NCBI GenBank assembly: GCA_016858145.1
Contig: JAEHOE010000115.1
Location: 364,069 to 428,068, forward strand
Source: Edaphochlamys debaryana
Lineage: Eukaryota > Chlorophyta > Chlorophyceae > Chlamydomonadales
Direction of reading: 5' to 3'
DNA length: 64,000 nt
Shown: positions 43,291 to 52,636 of the stretch, piece after piece
Position numbering within the stretch: the stretch's first letter is position 1
Layout of the letters: each line of letters opens with the position of its first letter
Program-made: the position numbers and the translations under genes
The notes under the pieces: generated by a model
The model's database searches: none
What the model was told of the DNA's origin: nothing
The model's input: the letters and a program-made list of their open reading frames with translations, nothing else

Positions 43291-46200
43291 GAGTATGAGG
43301 CCGATGAGGAGCCAGAGGATGAGGAGGTTTCAGAGGAGAACGAGGCGGCCAGGGTCGCCGCTGCCGTGGCCGCGGAGGAGGCCCAGAAGGCCGCGGAGCG
43401 GGCGCAACCCCCCAGCCCCGAGCCGCGGCCCCTCTCCAACAGGCAGCGGCGCCTGCTCAAGCGTGCGCACTTCGAGGGGCTCCCTGGCCCTATCACCGGC
43501 CTGTGCTTCTGCCCCAAACATCACTGCCACAAGCCGCCCGAGTTCTGCCCGGACTGCCGCATGATGGGCTGCATTTCGCTGATGGCCTTCTCAAGCCCGC
43601 ACGACCGCTGCCTGTGTCGCGAGGACGTGCAGCCTCGGGACCCCGGCCGGCCGCCGATGTCGTACGAGCGCTACCAGCTGTTGTACGAGGATCAGCTCAC
43701 GTTCGTCCGACCTCCCTGGCCCAACAACCCCGCTGGCAGGATTGTCCCCGACGCCGAGTTCGAGGACTGCCTCCGCATCATCCGCGAGCGGGGCCGGAAG
43801 AAGGGCTACCCGATCCCGGGCACCACCAGCAACGCAGAGCCCTCGGATTCCCCCGACGAGGACGACGACGAGGGCGGGGCGCAACCGCCTCCACCTCCGC
43901 CGCCACACAGCAAGTACTTCCCGCCGGCCTCCAAGCACGCCCCGCCTCTGGGTGTGCCCGCCAACAAGGGCCCAATCACGGGTACCCGCCGGTGCGAGGT
44001 GCACGGGCACCCCATCCCGTACGAGTTCTGCCCCGGCTGCCGCGACGCCAAGCTCCTCTCGCTGCTGCCCATGTCCCAGCCCGGGCAGTGCTGCCTACGG
44101 GAGGCAGACGTCAGGCTGCGCCTGATGGACGCACCGCCCCTGTCGCGGTCGGCATATGAGAGCCTGTCCCCGTGGCAGCTGTCCTTCGACACGCAGCCGT
44201 ACGTCAACAACCCCCACAACATCAGCGGGCTCACGCAGCGCTTCACTGGCGACCTGCAGCACATCCGCCTCTGGGTCAGGCGCAAGCGCCTCTACAGGCC
44301 CCCGGGCCAACGCGAGGGCGTGCGGTACGCCCACAGCCCACCGCTGACGGATGAGGAGCCAGAGCGGCCGCTACCGCCACCACCACCGCCTGCCCGCGCA
44401 CGACCCGCGGACAGCGATGACGACAAGCCCCAGCCGCAGCGCCGCAAGCACACGGTACGCTCCAAGGTGGTCCTCAGCCCCGAGTGCAGCCCGCCACCGC
44501 CGCCCATCAAGCAAGCCTCAGGCGGTGGCAGCGCCCGCCACCCGCATGCAGGCCGCCCCAGCCCCGGCAGCACTGGTGCGGGGGGCCCAGGCCCTGGCAG
44601 CTCTGCCAGGCGCACCCAGGGTTTCGGCGGCCCTGGGGCTGGCGGTAGTGCTTTGAGGCGCGACCCCTCCCAGCCAGGGCCGTCCGGCACCGCCAACCCT
44701 GGGCTGCAAGGCCCCGCCGCCACCAAGCTACGGCTCCCTGCGCCGTTCTGCTCTGCCTCCTACTTCGACAACGAGGCGCCCAACCAGGCCCACATCCTCG
44801 TTTGCCACGGGCCGCACAACGAGCCTGACGTCCGCCCCGCCCGCGTCGCCACTGATACCGGCTGCGGCGTGTTTGCCATCGTGGACTATGCCTTCGCCGA
44901 GCGCCTGCGCATCCGCCGCCTGAGCAACCCCGTCAGGGTGCACGTGGGAGGAGACGAGCGTGGAGTGCGCAAGATTGATCTCTCGGAGGTCGTGGACGAC
45001 AGCTACCTGGTCTTCGTCGACTCCTCCCGCAACAGCTGTGTGGTGGAGGGCCCGGTCTACGTGGGGGCCCTGCCCCACGGCATCAACCTGCTCGTCGGCC
45101 AGCCCATCGTCCAAGTGCTCACCCGCAGCATCGCTGACGGCCCCGGCCACGGCAGCCTGTCCTACGCCCACAGCGCAGGCCCCATCTCCCGCCTCTCCTG
45201 GCACCGCTTCACAGAGCGCGACATCGTGGACAACCCATCACTGCTGATGCTGCAACCTGCTCCGTCCTCAGAGGACGGGCAGGGGGGGGGAGTCTGCAGC
45301 AGCTCCTGTGGCCCCTGCCTTGCCTCTGGCCCCACCAAAACCTCCCAGGACCTGCTCGGCCCCACCAGCCCGGTCTCCCTGGACCCGCTTGGCTCCGCCA
45401 ACTCGGTCTCCCTGGACCAGCTGAGCCCCACGCCTGTCGGCAAGCCCTGTGTCTCCCTGGACCAGGGGCCGCCTGACATTCCGTGCGGCGGCGCCAGCTT
45501 GCTCCCCAGCTTCCTATCCGCACTCATGGACGATGAGCCTGAGCCGGACCCCCAGACCGCCGCCCTGCTGGACCAGCTCATGGCGGAGTGGGAGCTGGCG
45601 GATGCCCGCAAAGACCACCGCCTCGCCCTGCTACGCCACGTGCGCTGGGAGCGATGGGCCTGGCGCAAGGCCTACAAGCACTTCGACGTCGCACGGCAAC
45701 GTGAGCGTGCCGCACGTGAGGAGCTTGGGCTGCTGCACGCGCGCACTCAGAAGCGCGCCTGGCTCACCAAGCGAGCCGAGCGCTGGGCTGCCTCCGCTGG
45801 CCTGCGCATGCCAAAGCTCAAGACGCCCAAGTCACAAGGGCAGGCAGCGTCGCCCGTCGGCGACTCCCGCCTCTCGGCCTCCCTGGGCTGCGTGAGCGCA
45901 CCGCGAGCCTTCTCCCTGGTGCTCTGTCTGCTGGTGCAGTGGCTGGTGCTCGCCGGCGGCATGCCCACCTACCAGCCCGACGCCCTCATGGGTGGGCACC
46001 TGCGCGTGCAGCCGCCCACCAGCCGCGCCCGCAGCCACGGCAACTATGTGGTCCCACCAGTCTGCGAGCCACCGCGTCTGCCGCTGCAGCCGCTGCCCAA
46101 CATCTCCCCCGCCAAGGCCCTGGGGGCCAGCGGCTCTGCGGGCTCTTCACCGCCCGCGAGTGAGTCCCGCCTGGCAGTGCCTGGTCCCAGCCAGGCCCCG

Positions 46201-49200
46201 CCGGGCCCCAGCCCGGGCCCACCTGGTCCCAGCCAGGCCCCGCCAGATCCCGCTTGGGCCCCGCCTGGTCCCGGCCAGGCCCCGCTGGGCCCCGAGGTGA
46301 CCCCCGTCGCCTCAGGCGCCGGCATCAACTCCCCTGACGGCATCTGTCGGGTGCCTAAGGACCCTCGCTTCGTCAAGGATGACAAGTTCGGCTACACGTG
46401 GTGCGAGCGCCCAGACCTCCCGCCTGAGCTGCGTCAGGCGTTCAAGGATCTGTTTGAATCCAAAGACGACCGGTTTGCCCGCAGCCTGGCCGACTTGGGC
46501 TGCTACACCGGCCCGGCCGCCTGCATCCCTCTGCTGCACGACCGCCCCATCTTCCAGGCCCCTCACCGCCACTTGGTGGCTGAGCTGCAAGTCCAGATGG
46601 AGAAGTGCAGCGAGATGGCCGCCGCCGGCATCATTGTGCCCTCGACTAGCACCAAGTATGCGCTCAACAGCACCATGCCCGCCAAGAAGGCCCTAGACGG
46701 CTCTTTCACCGACCGTCGCTACTGTCTCAACGCCAGGCCCATCAATGCCATGACCGTGCCCAATCAGTACCGACCGCAGCTGCCGGAGGAGTTGTTCCGT
46801 CGGATCGGGGGCAACGCCTGGCTGACCAAGTGCGACTGCCGCGCTGCGTTCAACCAGATCCCTATCCACCCTGACGACCAGGACAAGTCCTCGTTCTGGT
46901 GGGGCGGCTCCCTCTGGAAGTACACTCGGCTGTTCTACGGCACCCGCAACGCCACGGCCTTGTACCAACGAGCCATGGATGAAGCCATACACAAGCACAA
47001 CCTCTCACGCTGTTGTGTTTGCTTCATTGATGATCTCTGCACGTTCTCGGCCACTGCTGCTGAGCATCTAGAACACCTGCGCTTGGTATTCACCATGCTC
47101 AAAGACATGGGCATCAAGCTGCACCCTGAAAAAACCGTCATCGCTGGCGACTCCATCGAATTTCTGGGCCACATGGTGGGCCCCTCCGGCCTGCAGCCGG
47201 TTGAGGCCAAGCTGGCTGCCATCCGCGCTGTGCAGCCGCCCACCAACTCCACGGAGCTCCTCAGCCTGTTGGGACTGTACAACTACTACAGGTGCTACCT
47301 GCCCAACTACTCGGTGCTCACCGGACCACTGCTTGAGCTGACGCGCAAGGGCGTGGTCTGGGGCCCCAAGACCTGGAAGCCACACCACCAGGCCGCCCTG
47401 GATCGGCTCAAGGCTGAGTTCTCGAAGCCCGGGCTGGTGCTGTGCAACCCCGATCCCTGTCGGGAGTTCCTGCTCCACACGGACTTCTCGGCTCAAGGCA
47501 TCAGCGCCGTGTTGGGTCAGCTGGATGACGACGGCAATGAATACATGGTCGCTTGCACCTCCCGCTCGCTCAACGTGCACGAGCGCAACTACACGTCGTA
47601 CAAGGGCAAGATGATGGCTGCCTGCTGGGCTATGAAGATCCTGCGGCCTTACCTGCATGGCGTGCACTTCTGCCTCATCACCGACCACTCCCCCCTGTTG
47701 TGGTTGATGGAGAATCCGAACCTGACGGGCCAGTACGTGCGCTGGGCGCTCATCATGCAGGAGTACGACTTTGACGTCGTGCACCGTCCCGGCGCCCTGC
47801 ACCACAACCCTGATGTGCTCAGCCGCTTCCCTGCCACGGACGACTTCGATGGCACGGGGGCGTGGCTGGACGAAGCCACCGGCCTGCCGCCGCGCGTGCC
47901 CAAGCTGGTACCGTGCCCGGGGTCCCAGCCCCTGGCCGCGTGCGCCAACTGCATCAACTCCGGCCGCCACGCTGCCTTACTCGCTTCCCGTGAGCGGTAT
48001 GAGCAGCTGCAGGCCGTGATGGCAACCTCAGAGGGCCTGCTGCCCACCCAGGACGCGCTGTTCGCGGGCAGCAACGGCCTGATCTCCGACCCACGCGCTC
48101 TGCCGCCTGACTCCAACGTCACTGCGGCCCAGCTTGCAACCCGTGACCTCAACCGCATGACTAACGCCTTGGTGCGTGACGCGCGCCCGGCCCTGAAGGC
48201 CCTGATGTGCGAGCACCCGCACGCGCGTCTGACTGCCTCGGCCAACCCCAACAGCCCCACGGTCTCTGTCGACACCAGCTTGCTCTCCCATCACTTCTTG
48301 GAACTTGCCTTCACCGACGGGCTGGTCGTGGTGGAGCACTCCAACGCCACCACCACAGGCCTCGAGGCCTGCCTGCGCATGGGCTGGCGGGTGCGCCGCA
48401 ACATCGCCCTCGGGCTGCAACCGGCTCAGCTGCCCCTGCTCCAGCGCCGGCTGAGCTGGCTGCACGCGGAGCACCCTGCCCAGCTCAAGGCCCAGGCCGT
48501 TGACAAACCGTGGGCCGGCCTCGGCGAGCAGCCCATCTCCCTGGATGGGCTGCGAGTCGCTGGGGCCACGCAAGGGCAGCAATGGTGCGTCCTCGGCAGG
48601 TTTGGAGCTGCCGGCGGACCGCCGGCGACTGACCTGCTGCACCTCATCGGCTGCCTGCAGCAACTGCAGCCCCGCCTGCTGCCTGGCTACCTGCTCGAGT
48701 CGACGGTTGCACCTGCCACTGACGACCGCTTTGGCGCTGGCACCTCCGTCGACCTAGCCCAGCTTGGCTCCGCTCAGCACTGCCTCACCACGTTTTGGAC
48801 CAACTTGGGCGACCCCAAGCACCTCGCCAAACTTCTCACGGTCGAGGGCTGGGTTTCACGCACGCTCCCCGCGGCAGAGGTGCTCCCTGCTCGAGAGCTG
48901 CCCATCGCCGGTGGGCCGGCTGAGCTGCCCCTGTTCCCCTGTGACATCCCGGGCAAGCCCTGTGTTGCCCTGCCGTCCGGCTCCCTGGCCAACGTGCGTC
49001 TCCTGGCACAGCCCAATGAGCCCCCGACGCCCCTCTCAACGGTGGAGGCCTGCTCGATCCTGGGCCTGTCCCCCGCTTCGGTGCTGCCAGACAGTCCTGT
49101 CGTGCAACTACAGGCCTCGCTCTCCCTGCCCGGCGCCCAGCACTTCCTGGCGCTGACGCAGGCGCTGCAGCACGCCTACATCACCCCGCACCACATGGCC

Positions 49201-52041
49201 TGCCTTGCGCCCCGCCAGGCCCCCGACCCGGCGTCCACGCTGGGGGGGGGAACGGCCTCAACGAACGGCTCAACCTGGACTCCCGGTCTGGGCCTAACGT
49301 CTGCTCACGAAATTTTGTCAACTCCTGCTGCCTTCGTCACCTCGGCAGTACAGCATCAACAGTTAGACGAGTACCGCCACACCGTTCTGGTCTCCACCGT
49401 AGCCGAGATTGAGGACACCGCCGACACACCGTCAGTTGGCGGCCCAGATCCATGGGATGACGTCAACATGCTCCACTTCCTGCACACGGGGGAGCTGTCG
49501 TCCCGGCTCGGCCCGGTGGAGGAGCGCCGTGTGCGCCGCCGAGCCTCCGGCTACCAATATGGGGGGGCAAAGGGCAGCCTCCACCGCCTCATGCCCAACG
49601 GCACCCTGCGCGAGGTGCCGCACTCCTCCATGCGCCGAGGGCTGGTCCAAGCCGCCCACGAAGGCCTCGGGCACTTCGGCGGCCGGCGCACCACCGCCCT
49701 GCTCCAGCAGACCTACTGGTGGCCCAACATGACGCGCGACGCGCGCCGCCTGGTCTCGGAGTGCAAGGTCTGCGACCGCGCCAACACCTCCGGCAACGTG
49801 CAGTCCCCCAACCTGCAGCCGCTTCCCGTGCGTGGCCTGTTCTACCGCTGGGGTGTTGACACCTGCGGCCCCTTCGCCCAGACCGATGGCGGCAACGAGT
49901 ACATCATGGTCTGCATTGAGCACTTCAGCAAGCACATTGAACTCATCGCGATTCCCAACAAGGCCTCTGAGACAACGGCCCAAGCCTTTCTCACCAACGT
50001 CTTAGCCCGCTTCGGCGCCCCGGCAGAGGTGGTGGCCGACGGCGGCGGCGAATACGCCGGCGCCTTCGAGGCGCTGCTGCGGCAGTGCTTCATCGACCAC
50101 CGCGTCACGTCCCCTGGCCACCCTGCCGCCAACGGCGCTGCCGAGCGCACCGTCCAGGTGGCCAAGCGCGCCCTGCGCAAGTATGTAGCAACTAGTCAAG
50201 ATCCCGCCAACTGGGACAAGGAGCTGCCCTGGATTCTCCTGGGTTACCGCTGCTCCAAGCAAGCCTCCACCGGCTACTCACCGTACGAGCTCCTGTACGG
50301 CGTCAACCCGACCTTGCCCCTCACCGCACGGGCAGGGCTCGAAGAGCCCGTGTCGTTCAACGGTCCTGAGTCCCAGCTCAGGGCTGACGAGGCGATGCGC
50401 AGCTGCGCTGACCTGATGCGGCGCAGCATTCCTGCCGCCGGCGCAAACCTGCTGATTTCTCAACACCGAGACACCCACCACTATGCTCGCACTCGCAGCA
50501 GTGGCTACCTGCCTTCCCTCCATGTGTTCCAACCCGGCGACTACGTCTACATGGTCAACCGCACGCGCAGCAACACCCTGCAGATGCCCGTGCACTCAGA
50601 GGTGCTGCGCGTCCTCGAAGTGACCACTGCCGGTGTCGCCACTCTGGTTGGCCGCTGCGGAACCAAGCGGCAGGAGCACGTGACCAACCTGGCACCGTGC
50701 CACCTGCCCGACGTCGACCCCATCTCCGACCCGCTGCTCATCGTGCCCCCTGCCAATCTGCCCTGCGAGATGTGCGGTCTGCCCGGTGACGGCCGTCGCA
50801 TGCTGCTCTGTGATAGCTGCAACACCGGCTGGCACACCTATTGCCTCAAGCCGCCGCTCAAGCGCGTGCCGCACGGTGAGTGGCTCTGCCCCGACTGCGT
50901 CACCAGCGGCGTCACCCCCGAGTCGCTGCAGCAGCAGCGGCAGCGCAACACTGGTGCGCAGGCGCCTCCGGCTCCACCGCCCGCGCCTCCGCCGCCCTCT
51001 CCTGCCCCGGCAGAGCGGTCCCTGCCGCCTGCCTCGGCACCCACGGCCGCGGTCCCTGCCGCGCCGCCGAAGCCCAAGCCGCTTTCCCCGGCCGCCGCCG
51101 AGAAGCTGTGCAGGGAGGCGGTTGAGCTGGACGGCCAGGCCGTCCGCCGCAAAGTGCGTGACCCCGCCACCGGCGCCTGGGTCCCGCGCAACGGTACCGC
51201 CCACTTCCTGGGGCCCGAGGCGGCGCCCGCCGCGTTCGAGATCCGCTACACCGACGGCGGCTCCGAGCGTGCGTCCTCCCGCGCCGTCAAGGCCTGGCTC
51301 CTCTCCGCTTCCGCCCTTCCCGTGCACGCCTTCGCTCTCAGCGAGGCCAAGGCGCTGCCCAACGAGTGGAGCGTTCGGGTCCCTGCCCACGCTCGCCGCG
51401 CCTTCAAACTGCTTGGCGTTGACCCCGAGTGGACTGATGAGCGCCTCACGCTCATGTCCGCTGATCTTCCCAAGGGCCTGGCCCGCGCCCTCGACAACTC
51501 AAGCAGCCGGCCCCCCAGCGACGAAGCCGTCAGACTACTAGTGGACAACATCGACTTCAGCGGTGTCCCGACCATTCTGGATCCCTGTGCAGGTGTGGGG
51601 GCGCTGCCCCAAGCCCTGCGGGGCCTAGGTTTCTCCGTGCTAGCCAACGAGGTCTCCCGCACCTCCAAGGTGGTCCAGTCCCAGCTGGATCCCTTCCAGC
51701 CCGGCTCCTACCGACAGGGGCAACAAGACGGCGTCTGCCGCGCCATCATTTCGTCTCCCCGCGCCCGGGCTGCGGATTTCCTGATCCCGCTCATGGTGCG
51801 CTTCGCTTCCATCGTGGCGGTCTACTTTTCTGGCTGCTATGTGCTTGATGCGCCTCCCTTTCGGCGCGAGTTCCTGCATGGATTGCAGAGGGCCGAGCGC
51901 CTGGCCTTCCTTTCTGGTCTGCCCCGTGGTCACACGGGAGGCCGCGCCGGCATGTGGATTGTTGTGTTCCGTGACCGCAGCCTGCGAGAGCTGCTGATGA
52001 GGGGTCGCGTCTCTTCTGCGACGCCCTGGGTTGAGGTTTAG
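43285..52041 (+). CDS. Retroelement polyprotein: PR-RT-RNaseH-DNMT-like-INT-PHD-MTase-like
   Basis: The frame stays open without interruption for about 2,918 codons from the junction and is open from 43147. Visible elements in order: an acidic start (EYEADEEPEDEEVSEEN); two related Cys/His motifs (CHKPPEFCPDCR and GHPIPYEFCPGCR); Pro-rich linkers; protease ATDTGCGVFAIVD; a hydrophobic stretch (45910-45963); a PGPSQAPPG repeat; reverse transcriptase with CDCRAAFNQIPIHP and CFIDDL (47019-47036); RNase H from LLHTDFSAQGISAVLG to TDHSPLLWL; a cytosine-methyltransferase-like insert; integrase HHCC zinc motif (49658-49776) and D, D, E codons at 49858, 50038 and 50143; an integrase C-terminal segment; PHD; methyltransferase-like tail. 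All core retroviral-type catalytic residues I checked are intact, so recent activity is plausible apart from the broken gag. Confidence 0.85.
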   Translation, partial: AWEYEADEEPEDEEVSEENEAARVAAAVAAEEAQKAAERAQPPSPEPRPLSNRQRRLLKRAHFEGLPGPITGLCFCPKHHCHKPPEFCPDCRMMGCISLMAFSSPHDRCLCREDVQPRDPGRPPMSYERYQLLYEDQLTFVRPPWPNNPAGRIVPDAEFEDCLRIIRERGRKKGYPIPGTTSNAEPSDSPDEDDDEGGAQPPPPPPPHSKYFPPASKHAPPLGVPANKGPITGTRRCEVHGHPIPYEFCPGCRDAKLLSLLPMSQPGQCCLREADVRLRLMDAPPLSRSAYESLSPWQLSFDTQPYVNNPHNISGLTQRFTGDLQHIRLWVRRKRLYRPPGQREGVRYAHSPPLTDEEPERPLPPPPPPARARPADSDDDKPQPQRRKHTVRSKVVLSPECSPPPPPIKQASGGGSARHPHAGRPSPGSTGAGGPGPGSSARRTQGFGGPGAGGSALRRDPSQPGPSGTANPGLQGPAATKLRLPAPFCSASYFDNEAPNQAHILVCHGPHNEPDVRPARVATDTGCGVFAIVDYAFAERLRIRRLSNPVRVHVGGDERGVRKIDLSEVVDDSYLVFVDSSRNSCVVEGPVYVGALPHGINLLVGQPIVQVLTRSIADGPGHGSLSYAHSAGPISRLSWHRFTERDIVDNPSLLMLQPAPSSEDGQGGGVCSSSCGPCLASGPTKTSQDLLGPTSPVSLDPLGSANSVSLDQLSPTPVGKPCVSLDQGPPDIPCGGASLLPSFLSALMDDEPEPDPQTAALLDQLMAEWELADARKDHRLALLRHVRWERWAWRKAYKHFDVARQRERAAREELGLLHARTQKRAWLTKRAERWAASAGLRMPKLKTPKSQGQAASPVGDSRLSASLGCVSAPRAFSLVLCLLVQWLVLAGGMPTYQPDALMGGHLRVQPPTSRARSHGNYVVPPVCEPPRLPLQPLPNISPAKALGASGSAGSSPPASESRLAVPGPSQAPPGPSPGPPGPSQAPPDPAWAPPGPGQAPLGPEVTPVASGAGINSPDGICRVPKDPRFVKDDKFGYTWCERPDLPPELRQAFKDLFESKDDRFARSLADLGCYTGPAACIPLLHDRPIFQAPHRHLVAELQVQMEKCSEMAAAGIIVPSTSTKYALNSTMPAKKALDGSFTDRRYCLNARPINAMTVPNQYRPQLPEELFRRIGGNAWLTKCDCRAAFNQIPIHPDDQDKSSFWWGGSLWKYTRLFYGTRNATALYQRAMDEAIHKHNLSRCCVCFIDDLCTFSATAAEHLEHLRLVFTMLKDMGIKLHPEKTVIAGDSIEFLGHMVGPSGLQPVEAKLAAIRAVQPPTNSTELLSLLGLYNYYRCYLPNYSVLTGPLLELTRKGVVWGPKTWKPHHQAALDRLKAEFSKPGLVLCNPDPCREFLLHTDFSAQGISAVLGQLDDDGNEYMVACTSRSLNVHERNYTSYKGKMMAACWAMKILRPYLHGVHFCLITDHSPLLWLMENPNLTGQYVRWALIMQEYDFDVVHRPGALHHNPDVLSRFPATDDFDGTGAWLDEATGLPPRVPKLVPCPGSQPLAACANCINSGRHAALLASRERYEQLQAVMATSEGLLPTQDALFAGSNGLISDPRALPPDSNVTAAQLATRDLNRMTNALVRDARPALKALMCEHPHARLTASANPNSPTVSVDTSLLSHHFLELAFTDGLVVVEHSNATTTGLEACLRMGWRVRRNIALGLQPAQLPLLQRRLSWLHAEHPAQLKAQAVDKPWAGLGEQPISLDGLRVAGATQGQQWCVLGRFGAAGGPPATDLLHLIGCLQQLQPRLLPGYLLESTVAPATDDRFGAGTSVDLAQLGSAQHCLTTFWTNLGDPKHLAKLLTVEGWVSRTLPAAEVLPARELPIAGGPAELPLFPCDIPGKPCVALPSGSLANVRLLAQPNEPPTPLSTVEACSILGLSPASVLPDSPVVQLQASLSLPGAQHFLALTQALQHAYITPHHMACLAPRQAPDPASTLGGGTASTNGSTWTPGLGLTSAHEILSTPAAFVTSAVQHQQLDEYRHTVLVSTVAEIEDTADTPSVGGPDPWDDVNMLHFLHTGELSSRLGPVEERRVRRRASGYQYGGAKGSLHRLMPNGTLREVPHSSMRRGLVQAAHEGLGHFGGRRTTALLQQTYWWPNMTRDARRLVSECKVCDRANTSGNVQSPNLQPLPVRGLFYRWGVDTCGPFAQTDGGNEYIMVCIEHFSKHIELIAIPNKASETTAQAFLTNVLARFGAPAEVVADGGGEYAGAFEALLRQCFIDHRVTSPGHPAANGAAERTVQVAKRALRKYVATSQDPANWDKELPWILLGYRCSKQASTGYSPYELLYGVNPTLPLTARAGLEEPVSFNGPESQLRADEAMRSCADLMRRSIPAAGANLLISQHRDTHHYARTRSSGYLPSLHVFQPGDYVYMVNRTRSNTLQMPVHSEVLRVLEVTTAGVATLVGRCGTKRQEHVTNLAPCHLPDVDPISDPLLIVPPANLPCEMCGLPGDGRRMLLCDSCNTGWHTYCLKPPLKRVPHGEWLCPDCVTSGVTPESLQQQRQRNTGAQAPPAPPPAPPPPSPAPAERSLPPASAPTAAVPAAPPKPKPLSPAAAEKLCREAVELDGQAVRRKVRDPATGAWVPRNGTAHFLGPEAAPAAFEIRYTDGGSERASSRAVKAWLLSASALPVHAFALSEAKALPNEWSVRVPAHARRAFKLLGVDPEWTDERLTLMSADLPKGLARALDNSSSRPPSDEAVRLLVDNIDFSGVPTILDPCAGVGALPQALRGLGFSVLANEVSRTSKVVQSQLDPFQPGSYRQGQQDGVCRAIISSPRARAADFLIPLMVRFASIVAVYFSGCYVLDAPPFRREFLHGLQRAERLAFLSGLPRGHTGGRAGMWIVVFRDRSLRELLMRGRVSSATPWVEV

Positions 52042-52282
52042 TGCAGAGGGCGAGGCCCCTGCCTGTGTGTGAACTGCTGCGGGCCCTTTCGCCCAGCCTT
52101 GACTCCTGTCTGAAGCTGTCGCTTCATTTCGGTGCCTTTGCTGTAGTTGGGTTTTTCCTGTGCGTTCCTTTCGGTTTCTCTGGTGTTCTGCTGTGAGATC
52201 GCCGCTGCCTGCGGTCGACTCCAGGTGTGTAGTCGAGGGGGGGATCAGCCGGCAGCCCGCAGCGGCGTGCCAAGCCAGCGTT

Positions 52283-52306
52283 GGGTCGTGACAGCTGTCA
52301 CGACCC
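52283..52306. repeat. 24-bp perfect palindrome at a possible LTR boundary
   Basis: GGGTCGTGACAG is followed directly by its exact complement CTGTCACGACCC. TGTCACGACC is a familiar LTR start in Ty3/Gypsy elements. Here it points outward on both strands, and the motif occurs once more on the minus strand at 53225-53238. Two LTRs joined head to head, or an LTR inserted beside another, would explain it. Confidence 0.75.
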
Positions 52307-52636
52307 CGTGTGTGATCGTTCCCGCGCTGGCTGGGTGCAGCGGGGAACCAGTTCTGGAGGAGGGGAAGAGGGGGTATTCCGTGTGTGTATTGGCCGCTTG
52401 AGGCCATCTTAGCCTGTCGTACGGCTCTGCCTGAGCCTAACTCCTGTGGCGCGCGACAAGCAGTCCTCGGGTTTACAATGAAGGATCCTCAAAAGAATCA
52501 CAGCGCTGGACGCTGCGGCCGTTCGGCCTACTCCACGGGCCTTGCCTCCTGCAAGACCTAGAACTGCGCAAAGCGCGACCATCAACCGCCTGGGGCTTGA
52601 CCCCGCCCGTAACTGGGCCATAGAACCGCCCATCCC

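Larger units (their letters stand above)
41044..52041 (+). mobile_element. Ty3/Gypsy-like LTR retroelement with extra chromatin and methyltransferase-like domains
   Basis: Order along the + strand: Gag-like region (41044-43290, three frame breaks), Cys/His motif pair (43501-44043), aspartic protease (44851), reverse transcriptase (about 46540-47170), RNase H (about 47470-47840), cytosine-methyltransferase-like domain (about 48280-49090), integrase (about 49650-50300), PHD finger (50764-50899) and a Rossmann methyltransferase-like domain (51541-52038). Reverse transcriptase before integrase is the Ty3/Gypsy order. LTRs were not established: TGTCACGACCCC at 52296 and TTTACA ending at 52483 are candidate edges of a short 3' LTR, but no 5' partner was seen. 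True ends may lie outside the given span. Confidence 0.85.
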
